From JBIOJM01 sp044450785 (GTDB taxonomy: Bacteria; Planctomycetota; Planctomycetia; Isosphaerales; Isosphaeraceae), in assembly GCA_044450785.1 (NCBI GenBank), contig JBIOJM010000084.1, positions 1 through 30,838 of the forward strand: a stretch of DNA of 30,838 nucleotides, read 5' to 3'. The first letter of the stretch is position 1. Every line of letters starts with the position of its first letter. The notes below the pieces were generated by a model that searched no databases, was not told where the DNA came from, and worked only from the letters and a program-made list of their open reading frames with translations. The position numbers were made by a program, and so were the translations under genes. This document shows, piece after piece, positions 7,651 to 16,340 of this stretch.

Positions 7651-9606
7651 ATGCCATCCACCCTGTCCGTGGTCGAAAAAGCTCCGGCACGAGCCGGGCA
7701 AGCGCCGGTTGCCCCCAGAATCAACGATCTGGCGATCCGGGTCGGAACCGTCAACGGCTCGGGGAGCCAGTCCGCCAACCTGGTCATTTTGCGTGCCTTG
7801 TACGACATGGGGATCCCTTGCAGCGGCAAGAACGTCTTCCCCTCCAACATCGAGGGCTTGCCCACCTGGTTCCACATCCGTGCCAGCGCCAAGGGATACG
7901 TCGGGCATCTCCTGGACCCCCAGGTGCTTGTCTGCATGAACGAACAGACCGCCAAGGACGACGCCCTTCAGCTCAAGCCGGGAGCGATTTGCATCTACCG
8001 GGATGATTTCGACCTGGATTTGACCCAGCTCCGCAACGACGTTCAGTTCTTCCCGGTCCCATTCCAGAAACTGGTCGAAAAGGCCTACCCGCCGGACAAG
8101 ACCGACAAGTCCTATCGTGACAAGCTCCGCAAGGTCGTCAACATGGTCTATGTGGGCGTCGTGGCGGCCGTGTGCCGGATCGAGATCGAGGCGGTCGAGT
8201 CCGCCATCCGGCGCGAGTTTCCCGGCCGCAAGGCCAAGGCCGCCGAGATCAATATCAGCGCTGCCCGGACCGGCTTTGAATGGGCCAGCGCAAATATCCG
8301 GACCGACTCGGTTTCTCAGGTCCAGCGGATCCAGACGACCAATGAGAAGATCTTGATCGAGGGGAACAAGGCCGCGGCCCTGGGCACGCTGTTCGGCGGG
8401 GTGAACGTGCTGACATGGTATCCGATCACCCCCTCGAGCAGCCTGGCGGAGTACGCCGAGGAATTCCTCAAGAAGCATCGAGTCAATCCGGATGGAACCC
8501 GGTCGTTCGCCGTCGTCCAGGCCGAGGACGAGCTGGCGGCCATCGGCATGGCCGTCGGCGCGGGCTGGGCCGGCGCGCGAGCGCTCACGGCCACGTCCGG
8601 GCCGGGGATCTCGCTGATGTCTGAGTTCGTCGGGCTGGCTTACTTCGCCGAGATCCCGGTCGTGATCATCGACGTCCAACGGATGGGACCCAGCACTGGC
8701 CTGCCGACCCGCACGAGCCAGGGGGACATCCTCAAGCTCCACCTCCTGGGCCACGGCGACTCTCGCCATATCGTCTTGATCCCCGGCTCGGTCGAGGAGT
8801 GCTACTCGCTGACCATCGAAGCCCTCGATCTGGCCCAGCAGTTCCAGACTCCCGTGTTCGTGGCGATCGACCTCGACCTGGGCATGAACCTCTGGCTCAG
8901 CGATCCCTTCCCCTATCCGACCAAGCCGATCCAGCGCGGCAAAGTCTTGAGCGCCGCGGACCTGGAACGAATCGGCCAGTTCGAGCGCTACAAGGACGTC
9001 GACGCCGACGGCGTCTGCTACCGCACCATTCCCGGCACCGAGCACCCGCTCGCGGCCTACTTCACACGGGGTACCGGCCACAACGACAAGTCGGGCTACA
9101 GCGAACGCCCCGAGGATTGGAAGAAGAACCTCGATCGCCTGGCACGCAAGCTCGAGACAGCCCGCCAGGCCCTGCCCGCGCCGGTTATCGATGAGAAGCC
9201 CGGCACCAAGGTCGGTGTGATCGCCTACGGCGGCACCCACTGGGCGCTCGTTGAAGCCCGCGATCAGCTTCGCGATGAAGGAATTTCCACCAATTACCTC
9301 CGGCTCCGGGCCTTGCCCGCCTCGGACGAGGTCAGGCATTTCATCGAACGGCACCTGAGGGTTTACGTCATCGAGCAAAACCGTGACGCGCAGGTCACCT
9401 CGATCCTGAGATCGAGCTTGAGCGGTGCGCTGGCCGATCGGCTGGTCCCCATCACACACTACAACGGCACACCCCTCGCCGCTCAAAACATCGTGCGACC
9501 CATTCTGAGCTGGGAGAAAAACCCCTCCGGGCCCGGATGGCCGACCGGCGACGTCGAGCACGACAATCCGCCGGTTCGCCACGCGGAGGAAGTCTCCTCC
9601 GAATGA
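7651..9606 (+). CDS. korA: 2-oxoacid:ferredoxin oxidoreductase, fused gamma-alpha subunit
   Basis: A 651-residue protein. The ATG at 7651 follows GAGAGGAAC and is preferred to a frame opening 84 bases earlier. The N-terminal domain (about 20-200) is the gamma part, recognised by RVGTVNGSGSQSANLV and KNVFPSNIEGLPTW. From about residue 230 comes the alpha part with the pyrimidine-binding domain: EGNKAAALG, WYPITPSSSLAEY, QAEDELAAIGMAVGAGWAGA, TSGPGISLMSEF, and QRMGPSTGLPTRTSQGD. This fused layout is usual for KorA-type 2-oxoglutarate or related 2-oxoacid oxidoreductases, which with the beta subunit oxidatively decarboxylate the acid to acyl-CoA and reduce ferredoxin. It is followed after 79 bases by the beta subunit, so the pair forms an operon. 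2-Oxoglutarate is the most likely substrate, but pyruvate or a branched acid cannot be excluded. Confidence 0.9.
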   Translation: MPSTLSVVEKAPARAGQAPVAPRINDLAIRVGTVNGSGSQSANLVILRALYDMGIPCSGKNVFPSNIEGLPTWFHIRASAKGYVGHLLDPQVLVCMNEQTAKDDALQLKPGAICIYRDDFDLDLTQLRNDVQFFPVPFQKLVEKAYPPDKTDKSYRDKLRKVVNMVYVGVVAAVCRIEIEAVESAIRREFPGRKAKAAEINISAARTGFEWASANIRTDSVSQVQRIQTTNEKILIEGNKAAALGTLFGGVNVLTWYPITPSSSLAEYAEEFLKKHRVNPDGTRSFAVVQAEDELAAIGMAVGAGWAGARALTATSGPGISLMSEFVGLAYFAEIPVVIIDVQRMGPSTGLPTRTSQGDILKLHLLGHGDSRHIVLIPGSVEECYSLTIEALDLAQQFQTPVFVAIDLDLGMNLWLSDPFPYPTKPIQRGKVLSAADLERIGQFERYKDVDADGVCYRTIPGTEHPLAAYFTRGTGHNDKSGYSERPEDWKKNLDRLARKLETARQALPAPVIDEKPGTKVGVIAYGGTHWALVEARDQLRDEGISTNYLRLRALPASDEVRHFIERHLRVYVIEQNRDAQVTSILRSSLSGALADRLVPITHYNGTPLAAQNIVRPILSWEKNPSGPGWPTGDVEHDNPPVRHAEEVSSE

Positions 9607-9685
9607 CCTGACCCGGTAGGGCGCCGTCGGCTCTGAGCCACCCGAGCTTTTACTGATCATCCTGTTCTAAGAAGGCGATGAAATC

Positions 9686-10738
9686 ATGGCGAGCGAAGCA
9701 ACGATCCAGATCCAGAGCAACGGCCAGACCTTCATGCTGCCCACCGTCGCTTTTCAGGGGTTGCCCTCGACCCTCTGCAAGGGGTGCGGCCACAACAGCA
9801 TCACCAGCTATCTGATCGAGGCATGCAAGTCGATCGGCGTCAATCCGTACGCCACGGTCAAGATGAGCGGCATCGGCTGCTCCAGCAAGACGCCGGCCTA
9901 CTTTCTTCAGGCCAGCCACGGCTTCAACGCACTTCACGGCCGCATGCCCTCGGTGGCGACCGGGGCCCTGGTGGCCAACTCCAAGCTGCTCTGCATCGGC
10001 ATCAGCGGCGACGGCGACACGGCCAACATCGGCATGGGACAGTTCAAGCACGTGTGCCGCCGCAACCTGCCGATCGTTTACATCATCGAGAACAACGGCT
10101 GCTACGGCCTCACCAAGGGACAGTTCTCGGCGACGGCTGACTTGAAGCAACACCTGCGGCGCCCGACCGGCGAGGCCAACGACATCCCCCCCTTCGACCT
10201 GTGCAGCGAGGCGATCGTCGGGGGCGCGTCATTCGTGGCGCGGTCGTTCGCGGGCGACAAGAAACAGATGGTTCCCCTCCTGAAAGCCGCTCTCAAGCAC
10301 AAGGGGACCTCCGTTCTCGACATCATCAGCCCGTGCGTCACGTTCAACGACTTCGATGGTTCCACCAAGAGCTGGGATTGGGCCAAAGAGCACGAGGAGC
10401 CGCTCCACGAGGTGGGCTTCGTCCCGCGCCTGTCCGAGATCGAGGTCGAGCAGAAGCCCGGCGAATCGATCCGCGTGCAACTCCACGACGGCTCGTGGAT
10501 CACCCTCAAGGCCTTGAATCATAAGGAGCACGACGTCACCAGCCGGGTCTCCGCCTTTCGGCTCCTGGACGAGAGCCATCGCAACGATGAGTTCCTCACG
10601 GGCTTGCTCTACGTCGACGCCAAGAGGCGAGACTTCGTGACCCTGCAGAACATGACCACCACGCCGCTGGCCCTCCTGCCGGATGACGTGCTGCGACCCT
10701 CGGAAGACGTGCTCAAGAAGATCATGGAGACGATTTAG
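9686..10738 (+). CDS. korB: 2-oxoacid:ferredoxin oxidoreductase, beta subunit
   Basis: A 350-residue TPP-binding beta subunit. The thiamine-diphosphate motif runs from GDG (108-110) to ENN (135-137). Cys31, Cys34, Cys65 and Cys217 occupy the places of the four ligands of the single [4Fe-4S] cluster found in KorB-type subunits (CKGCGH, GIGCSSK, SPCVTF). It forms the catalytic complex with the gamma-alpha protein encoded just upstream and passes electrons to ferredoxin. The ATG at 9686 gives the usual family N-terminus. Its last 17 bases overlap tail-to-tail with the DUF433 gene on the opposite strand. Confidence 0.9.
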   Translation: MASEATIQIQSNGQTFMLPTVAFQGLPSTLCKGCGHNSITSYLIEACKSIGVNPYATVKMSGIGCSSKTPAYFLQASHGFNALHGRMPSVATGALVANSKLLCIGISGDGDTANIGMGQFKHVCRRNLPIVYIIENNGCYGLTKGQFSATADLKQHLRRPTGEANDIPPFDLCSEAIVGGASFVARSFAGDKKQMVPLLKAALKHKGTSVLDIISPCVTFNDFDGSTKSWDWAKEHEEPLHEVGFVPRLSEIEVEQKPGESIRVQLHDGSWITLKALNHKEHDVTSRVSAFRLLDESHRNDEFLTGLLYVDAKRRDFVTLQNMTTTPLALLPDDVLRPSEDVLKKIMETI

Positions 10739-11132
10739 GAGTCGATGAAAGCGAATCGTCCGCGGCATTGGCCTTCCTTGCGCCTAGCTCCTCGAAGATT
10801 GACGGGGCTCCGGCCCGGAGTTTGTCAGCAAACTCCTTGCCCTCCCGAATCTCCTGGTCCACCTCATCCCGGTGGTCGAAGTAATAGGCCAGGGCCGCGT
10901 GAACGTCAGACAGAGTGATGGTCGGATACTCCGAGACGATTTCGTCTGGGCTCATTCCCATTCGCTCATGCCAGATAGCGACATCCGAAACCGTGATACG
11001 GTGACCAGCGATCCGCGGCTTTCCGCCGCGGACCCCTGGCGTGCTCACGATGCGGTCTCCAAGGGTGGGCCTTTCCATCGGTGAGGCTGACGTCGTGCTC
11101 TCAACTTGGCTCGTCGGTTCCATGGGAGTCAT
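10722..11132 (-). CDS. DUF433 domain protein (VapB-type antitoxin-like)
   Basis: A 136-residue protein. The frame extends much further upstream, but the ATG at 11132 is chosen because it follows AAAGGTG at good spacing and the upstream extension overlaps the preceding gene. The core is a classic DUF433 domain: GVRGGKPRIAGHRITVSDV, then DEIVSEYPTITLSDVHAALAYYFDH. DUF433 proteins are small winged-helix-like proteins often acting as antitoxins beside DUF5615 PIN-like toxins. No such toxin follows; the gene ends inside korB on the opposite strand. It starts 11 bases after the stop of the DAC-like gene, and that stop overlaps its ribosome-binding site, so the two are probably translationally coupled. 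It may be an orphan antitoxin or a regulator serving the upstream gene. Confidence 0.85.
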   Translation of the reverse strand: MTPMEPTSQVESTTSASPMERPTLGDRIVSTPGVRGGKPRIAGHRITVSDVAIWHERMGMSPDEIVSEYPTITLSDVHAALAYYFDHRDEVDQEIREGKEFADKLRAGAPSIFEELGARKANAADDSLSSTPKSSP

Positions 11133-11143
11133 TGTATCACCTT

Positions 11144-12544
11144 TCAGAGCTCCCAGACCTGCCGTCCCTTGAGGAACATGGTCAGGTAGCCGTCCTCGCT
11201 GACCTTGAGGACGGGCCCATGCAGGGAGGCGGCCAGGCCGGCCAGGGTTCGCGCACCCTGGACCGCGCGGCCCATCACGAGGGTTTCCGGCGCAATCCGC
11301 AAGATCGCGCCGAACGTGATCAGCCGGCCCTCCTGGTCGGTCACCACAGCACCGTCCAGGCAGGCGATCGCCTCGAGTACCGAGGGCTCGAGATCGGATA
11401 ATTTCATTCCCCGGACGACGTGGTGGAGGGCTCGCTTGGCGTGCCTGGGCGAGAGGTTCTCCGGGTCCTGGGGATCGTCCGCGACGACCTCCCACGAGAT
11501 TTGATCGGTTGGCGCGATGAGCTGAGGCACGGATTTCTGCGGATCGCGCAAGACCACGAACAGCGCCCCCAGCCGCGACTCGCCCAGGTTGAGTGCGGCC
11601 TGAAAGACCGACAGGGCAAGATCACGCCACTCCGTGCGGCCGACCGCCTCACACCAGACCGCGAACTTGCTGGGGATGTCGAGCAACCGCCACCGTGCGT
11701 CGCTGAAGCTGAACATCAGCGTTCCCTCGGCGAAGATCTTGATCTCCTGCGAGGGGCTCAGGACCAGGCAGACGTGTCCGCCCGACCGCGTGGCCTTGGC
11801 GTGGCTGAGGTACGGTCGAGAACAGGGATGAACCAGCGCTTCGCCTCCTTGACAGGCTTCCGCCCACCGGGCCACGTCGATCATCCGCGCCAGATCGCCC
11901 TGCCGGTCAACCAGGAAAACCGTCCGCACGCCGTCGCAGAGCCGGTGAAACCCTTTGATCGCCGTCAGTCGGGCGTTGAAGCTGGGAGCTCCCGCCACGT
12001 TCTTGTAACCCGGGGCGGCCGGATCGTGCTCCGTGCCCAGCAGGAGCGCTCCCGTCGAGACCCGCCGGTTCTCGTACGTCGACAGCGCGGCCGCACGCAG
12101 CGCTTCGAGCGCCGCCGGGATCCGGTAGGAGCCGACCGTATTCAGATAGTCCGCGACGATCAAGTCCTCAGTCTGGTACTGGAACCGATCCAGGCGATGA
12201 GGCAGCCCTTGACTGAACAGTTCTCGAAAACGGAGGTCAATCGCCTCCATGATCACCTCGACCATGCGTCGCTCAGTCGACAAGAGCGGCGCCGGCTTGC
12301 CCGGCTGGAACATGAGGTGGGTTCCGAGCCACTCGATCTCAACCCCGAGACTGTCCGGGTCGTCGCGAAGACGGTAACGAATCTCATCAGCGGAGCCGTC
12401 CCAATCGATGACGCTTCGATCGCCTGAAACATCGAGCTGACCGTCGGGAAAGAAATGCTCGAGCGCGCGCCTGAGCACGATCTGGTACGCGCCGACGATT
12501 CGTGAAATCGACCCGCCAGGACGCTCGTTGGGCATCGGCACCAT
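11144..12544 (-). CDS. Protein with diadenylate-cyclase-like (DisA_N/DAC) C-terminal domain
   Basis: A 466-residue soluble protein with AGGAG just upstream of the ATG at 12544. The last 75 or so residues resemble the core of DAC domains, which make cyclic di-AMP from two ATP: LDGAVVTDQEGRLITFG, with the DGA motif at 397-399, then GARTLAGLAAS (430-440) where DAC proteins have G-T-R-H-R-A-A, and VSEDGYLTMF at the usual SEE strand. The RHR motif is therefore changed to R432-T-L, so cyclase activity may be weak, altered or absent. Residues 1-330 do not match a catalytic family I know; their position fits the sensor domains reported N-terminal to some DAC proteins. It forms an operon with the DUF433 gene. 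Assignment rests on motif recognition alone. Confidence 0.6.
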   Translation of the reverse strand: MVPMPNERPGGSISRIVGAYQIVLRRALEHFFPDGQLDVSGDRSVIDWDGSADEIRYRLRDDPDSLGVEIEWLGTHLMFQPGKPAPLLSTERRMVEVIMEAIDLRFRELFSQGLPHRLDRFQYQTEDLIVADYLNTVGSYRIPAALEALRAAALSTYENRRVSTGALLLGTEHDPAAPGYKNVAGAPSFNARLTAIKGFHRLCDGVRTVFLVDRQGDLARMIDVARWAEACQGGEALVHPCSRPYLSHAKATRSGGHVCLVLSPSQEIKIFAEGTLMFSFSDARWRLLDIPSKFAVWCEAVGRTEWRDLALSVFQAALNLGESRLGALFVVLRDPQKSVPQLIAPTDQISWEVVADDPQDPENLSPRHAKRALHHVVRGMKLSDLEPSVLEAIACLDGAVVTDQEGRLITFGAILRIAPETLVMGRAVQGARTLAGLAASLHGPVLKVSEDGYLTMFLKGRQVWEL

Positions 12545-12828
12545 TGGCTCCTGAGGTTGATGCGAGAAAGACGACGTTGGATTCTAACGTATTCCGCGGA
12601 TTTGAGGATTGAACCCGGTCGATCCGCAACGCGATTCAAGAACCCAATGCCCGCCGGCCGATGAAAACCTGTCAAGTTCAGACGCTTCCGCGAGTTGCGA
12701 TCGGACTTGCCGCCGATTCGGTCTCCTGCTACGATCCCACGCCCGCGTCGGTGGGGCTCTCGAGCGAACGTAAGAAAGAGTATTCAGGCTACGAGTAACG
12801 GGGTCTCTTTCCGAGGGAATAGAGCGCG

Positions 12829-13464
12829 ATGACCAACCGGCGTGCCTGGATCCAACGATCGCTCTTCTTCGGCTTCGCTGGGGTCGCAACGGAACAACTC
12901 TGGCGGCACGGTCACGATTATGTCTTTCCCAGACAGTTCGTGACCGTCGAGCCCGGCCGGATCTTTCGCGGTGCCTGGCAGAAGCCTTGGCCGATGCGCA
13001 GAATCGTTCGCGACCACAAGATCAAGACCGTCGTCGCCCTGGCCCATCCTCCCGATCACTATCTGGCGGTCCAGGAACGGCAGCTTGCCTCCGAGCTTGG
13101 CCTCAAATGGGTTCATATTCCCATCGTTGATAATCGCGGCTCCAACGATCGTTCGGCGGAGGATGCCGTCTCCGACCTGCTCGACCAGGCCGCCGCCATC
13201 GTGGCTGATCCCGCCAACCAGCCGGTCTTCTTTCACTGTCACCATGGACTCAACCGCACGTCGATGGTTCAAATCGCTTATCGGACCAAGTATTGTGGCT
13301 GGACCCTGGCACAAGCCGCCGATGAGATCGAGCGGACCGTGGGACTGGTCAAGGTGAACCACGGGCCAGATTACCGGCACATGGTCTCATTCTACGAGAA
13401 CAGGGTCCTCCCCCTCCGAACGCGGAACTCACAGTTGATTCTCGATCCCCCTCGTTTACAATGA
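12829..13464 (+). CDS. Dual-specificity / tyrosine phosphatase-like protein
   Basis: A 211-residue protein with the Cys-based phosphatase signature HCHHGLNRTS: Cys137 as nucleophile and Arg143 as phosphate-binding residue (C-X5-R). Asp101 in HIPIVDNRGS is a candidate general acid. An N-terminal RR with a hydrophobic stretch (about 11-22) could be a membrane anchor or Tat-like signal, but this is uncertain. VTVEPGRIFRGAWQ near residue 40 resembles the start of Siw14/DSP-like domains, which act on phosphoproteins or inositol phosphates. Its stop overlaps the start of the acetyltransferase gene by 4 bases (ATGA), so translation is coupled. Confidence 0.8.
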   Translation: MTNRRAWIQRSLFFGFAGVATEQLWRHGHDYVFPRQFVTVEPGRIFRGAWQKPWPMRRIVRDHKIKTVVALAHPPDHYLAVQERQLASELGLKWVHIPIVDNRGSNDRSAEDAVSDLLDQAAAIVADPANQPVFFHCHHGLNRTSMVQIAYRTKYCGWTLAQAADEIERTVGLVKVNHGPDYRHMVSFYENRVLPLRTRNSQLILDPPRLQ

Positions 13465-14084
13465 TGAATCGAGCGAGATCGTGCGGTAGACTCAACACAC
13501 AGCTTGATCGGACGTTACGGCAACTTCCCTGTCTTTGGCACCTGGCGCTCAAACCAGCCGTGGAGGTTCCTCGATTGACCATTCGGCCCGCGCGCGTTGG
13601 TGACGTCCCCGGCATTTACGGACAGATCCGCGTCTTCGCCGACCGGAAGCTGATGATCCGCCGGTCGATGGCAGAGCTCTACGAGTCGATTCGCGAGTTC
13701 TTCGTCGCCGTCGACGATGAGCAGCGGGTTGTCGGCTGTGTCGCCCTGCACGTTTTCTGGGAAGATCTGTCCGAGATCAGATGCCTGGCGGTCGCCGAGC
13801 AGGTTCAGGGTCTGGGCGTCGGCCGGCGCCTGGTCGACGCCAGCTGGGAATCAGCCCGTGAGCTCGAAATCAAGTCCGTCTTCGCGCTGACGTCCGAAGT
13901 CGGATTCTTCGAGCGGTGTGGCTACCATCAAATCGATAAGTCCGAGCTCCCCCAGCGGATCTGGAGTGAATGCGTGCGTTGCCCATCGTTTCCGAACTGC
14001 CAGGAGGTCGCACTCATTCGCTCGATCGAACCCGAGCCGGCGATGCCCACTCGGGCACCGAGCTGGGCGGCCGCTCAAATCTGA
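13461..14084 (+). CDS. GNAT N-acetyltransferase, N-acetylglutamate-synthase-like
   Basis: A GNAT-fold acetyltransferase. Conserved features begin at LTIRPARVGDVPGIYGQI (about residue 39), then FFVAVDDEQRVVGCVAL, the acetyl-CoA loop QGLGVGRRLV, and GFFERCGYHQID. The tail LPQRIWSECVRCPSFPNCQE is typical of short ArgA-like acetyltransferases, which may acetylate glutamate for arginine synthesis. The ATG at 13461 overlaps the phosphatase stop, giving 207 residues; the first 33 are unlike the family, and GTG at 13560 is a credible alternative start. No other arginine genes are nearby, so the substrate is inferred from family resemblance. Confidence 0.8.
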   Translation: MMNRARSCGRLNTQLDRTLRQLPCLWHLALKPAVEVPRLTIRPARVGDVPGIYGQIRVFADRKLMIRRSMAELYESIREFFVAVDDEQRVVGCVALHVFWEDLSEIRCLAVAEQVQGLGVGRRLVDASWESARELEIKSVFALTSEVGFFERCGYHQIDKSELPQRIWSECVRCPSFPNCQEVALIRSIEPEPAMPTRAPSWAAAQI

Positions 14085-14156
14085 CGTGAGCCAGAACAAC
14101 CCACCGAACGGTCGGGTATCGCAACCCACCGAAAACGATTGTCTTGCGTTGTCGGA

Positions 14157-15851
14157 ATGTCCAAGGCCCGGGTCGAAGAACGGCTGTTTGCTCTCGGGGT
14201 CAGCCTCGCCACCGCGATCCTGATGCTGGCAACCGAGCCGCGCATGGCCATCGGCTGGGACGAGGGATACACCCTCGGTCGCGAAGAGCGGCTCCGCGAC
14301 TGGTTCCGGGGCCTGCGCGATCCGGTCGGCTTCGCGAAGACTTGGCAGCCCCGCTCGATTTCGGAGGATCTCCTTCAGCGGGACGACGGAACGCCGCCTC
14401 CCCGTCGCGCACAGCTCGATACGCGGTCCAAGCTGCTCTTCGATCACGACGTCCTGGCGTGGTTCTGGCCGTTCGCGCGCGAGGAACCGCACGGCCACCC
14501 TCCCTTCTATGCCCTGCTCGGCCTGGTCGGGGATGTCCTGGCCCCTTCCTGGCCGGACTTACAGCGAGCTCGGCTGGGGCCGATCCTTCTGTTCAGCCTC
14601 ACCGCGGGAGTCATCTTCCTGTTCGTCGCCGCCCGATGGGGTAACGGGGCGGCGGCCCTCGCCGCGGGTGCTTGGGTCCTTCAGCCCAACTTGTTTGGAC
14701 ACGGCCACTATGCGGGCTACGACGCCGTTCTGACGTCGCTGTGGATCTTGTCCATCATCGTCTTCGCGCGGGTCGTCGCTCCGGCCGCCTCACTACCGGC
14801 TCGATCGCGATGGTGCTGGACGCTGACCTTTGGTCTCGTCCTCGGCTGCGCCGCCGCAACCAAGCTGACCGGCTGGTTCCTCCCATTGCCGTTCCTGGCC
14901 TGGGCCGTGCTGTATCGGAGCCGGCAAGGCTTTACGACTCTTTTCCTCGGGCTGGTCATCGCCGTGCTCGTCCTGTGGGCGCTCCTGCCTCCCTGGTGGA
15001 CGCAACCGCTCGCCGGCATGGTTCGGTTCCTGGAGTCTAACCTCAATCGGGGTAAGACCATCCCCATCAAGGTCCTGTTTCTCGGCACAGTCTACAACAC
15101 ACCCAAGGAGTCCCTACCGTGGTACAACACGTTGGTCTGGACGTTGATTGTCACCCCCGTTGGCTTCTTGATGTTGGCGGGCGTGGGATTCTGGGCGGCT
15201 TTGAGAAATTGGCGAAATGAATCAATCGGGCTTCTGATCGCAGGACACTGGGTCTTCTTGATGATCCTGCGGGCATTGCCGCACACGCCCGGACACGACG
15301 GGGTCCGGCTCTTTCTCCCTGCATTCGGGATCCTCGCGCTCCTGGCGGGGCTCGGGGCCAGATCCTTGCTCGACCATTGGGGCAGGTGGGCCAAGGCGGC
15401 CATCGCCACAGCCTTGCTCGAGGGTCTCATCACGACCGTTGTGATGATGCCCGTGCCGCTGTCGTACTTCAGCCCGCTCGTGGGTGGACTGCCTGGAGCA
15501 GCGGCACTCGGGATGGAGCCGACGTATTACTGGGACGCACTCAGCCCCGGCGCGCGCGCGTGGCTGGCTGAAAACACCCTGCCCGGGCGGACTGACGCGT
15601 TCAGCGGGTTCGCAACCTCGTGGCTCTACTTGCGGCGCACCGGTGAGTTGCCCCGGCGCCTCTACCGAATCGATGCCGGTGACCCGCAATGGCTGGTGAT
15701 CCAAAACCGGCCGGGGGCCTTCTCGAGGGAGGACCGAGCGCTTGTCGCGAAAGGCCGGCCAGCGTACACCGGCACGAAGCTCGGCGTCCCCTTGATCTGG
15801 ATTTTTCCTGTCAACGAGGTGGAACGCGTGAACGCAAAGCACGGCCGGTAG
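14157..15851 (+). CDS. GT39-like membrane glycosyltransferase
   Basis: A 564-residue polytopic membrane protein from the ATG at 14157 (a TTG at 14139 is less likely). After the first membrane segment, Asp35-Glu36 (GWDEGYTL) is the catalytic acidic pair expected in GT-C enzymes, followed by HPPFY (114-118). Later come NLFGHGHYAGYD, a loop before another membrane segment, and HDGVRLFLPAFG, then LSYFSPLVGGLPGA and YYWDAL. These last motifs are shared with the GT39-like gene at 16648, so the two are paralogues. It would transfer a sugar from a polyprenyl-phosphate donor on the periplasmic side. It lies 72 bases after the acetyltransferase gene. Confidence 0.82.
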   Translation: MSKARVEERLFALGVSLATAILMLATEPRMAIGWDEGYTLGREERLRDWFRGLRDPVGFAKTWQPRSISEDLLQRDDGTPPPRRAQLDTRSKLLFDHDVLAWFWPFAREEPHGHPPFYALLGLVGDVLAPSWPDLQRARLGPILLFSLTAGVIFLFVAARWGNGAAALAAGAWVLQPNLFGHGHYAGYDAVLTSLWILSIIVFARVVAPAASLPARSRWCWTLTFGLVLGCAAATKLTGWFLPLPFLAWAVLYRSRQGFTTLFLGLVIAVLVLWALLPPWWTQPLAGMVRFLESNLNRGKTIPIKVLFLGTVYNTPKESLPWYNTLVWTLIVTPVGFLMLAGVGFWAALRNWRNESIGLLIAGHWVFLMILRALPHTPGHDGVRLFLPAFGILALLAGLGARSLLDHWGRWAKAAIATALLEGLITTVVMMPVPLSYFSPLVGGLPGAAALGMEPTYYWDALSPGARAWLAENTLPGRTDAFSGFATSWLYLRRTGELPRRLYRIDAGDPQWLVIQNRPGAFSREDRALVAKGRPAYTGTKLGVPLIWIFPVNEVERVNAKHGR

Positions 15852-15867
15852 GGCGGGAACACTCCGA

Positions 15868-15899
15868 TCGGGCGCGACAGCAGGTCGCTGTCCGCCCGA
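15868..15899. terminator. Strong hairpin between convergent genes
   Basis: Arms 15868-15881 and 15887-15899 pair over 13 bp with one bulged C (at 15875), leaving a 5-nt loop. It lies 16 bases after the glycosyltransferase stop and downstream of the minus-strand Cys-rich gene, a place where a bidirectional terminator is expected. Neither side has a clear T-run. Confidence 0.45.
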
Positions 15900-15986
15900 C
15901 CGGACTGTTCGAAGGGGAACGCTGGTCACGCTTCCGCATGGCTGATGCATGCGATCATGACCCTGGGAGGGTTAATGGAGGAAGGT

Positions 15987-16340
15987 TCAGTGCTGCGCCG
16001 AGGTCTGTGGCGAGGCAGCAGGATAAGCGACCGGGGCTGCCACAGCGTAGCAGACCGGCGTGGTGCAGACCACGGTGGGGGCGGGCGCGCAGCGGTTGTG
16101 GCAGAACTTCGGCAGTCGGAACGTGCACAACTTGATCCTGGGTGCACAGCACGTCGTCACCGGCGTGACACAAGGGGCCGGCTTGCAGTATTTCACAATC
16201 TTCACGCAACGTGCCGGCTGGGCGCAATACACGGGCGCCGCACACCCACACTTCTTCCTGTGGCACGCCTCGGCATTTCCAACCAGTACCGTTGATCCCA
16301 AAAGTCCAGTGAGGATCAACGCTGTCAGGTGCCGTCTCAT
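15987..16340 (-). CDS. Small secreted Cys-rich protein
   Basis: A 117-residue protein with an excellent AAGGAG ribosome-binding site before the ATG at 16340. Residues 1-25 form a signal peptide (MRRH, hydrophobic LTALILTGLLGSTVLVG, cleavage probably after NAEA). The mature part has 14 cysteines in about 92 residues (26, 31, 33, 39, 45, 52, 57, 64, 65, 72, 80, 84, 92, 97), many in C-x-P or P-x-C contexts, plus several Lys/Arg. The C-terminus is Ala/Pro-rich. Similar short Cys-rich exported proteins occur in planctomycetes with no known function; a disulfide-crosslinked wall or matrix component, or metal binding, is possible. It lies between two GT39-like genes on the opposite strand. Confidence 0.75.
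   Translation of the reverse strand: MRRHLTALILTGLLGSTVLVGNAEACHRKKCGCAAPVYCAQPARCVKIVKYCKPAPCVTPVTTCCAPRIKLCTFRLPKFCHNRCAPAPTVVCTTPVCYAVAAPVAYPAASPQTSAQH

Noticed and set aside
7537..9660. A 707-codon open frame antisense to korA
   Set aside because: It mirrors the codon bias of korA in GC-rich DNA, has no recognisable family and no ribosome-binding site.
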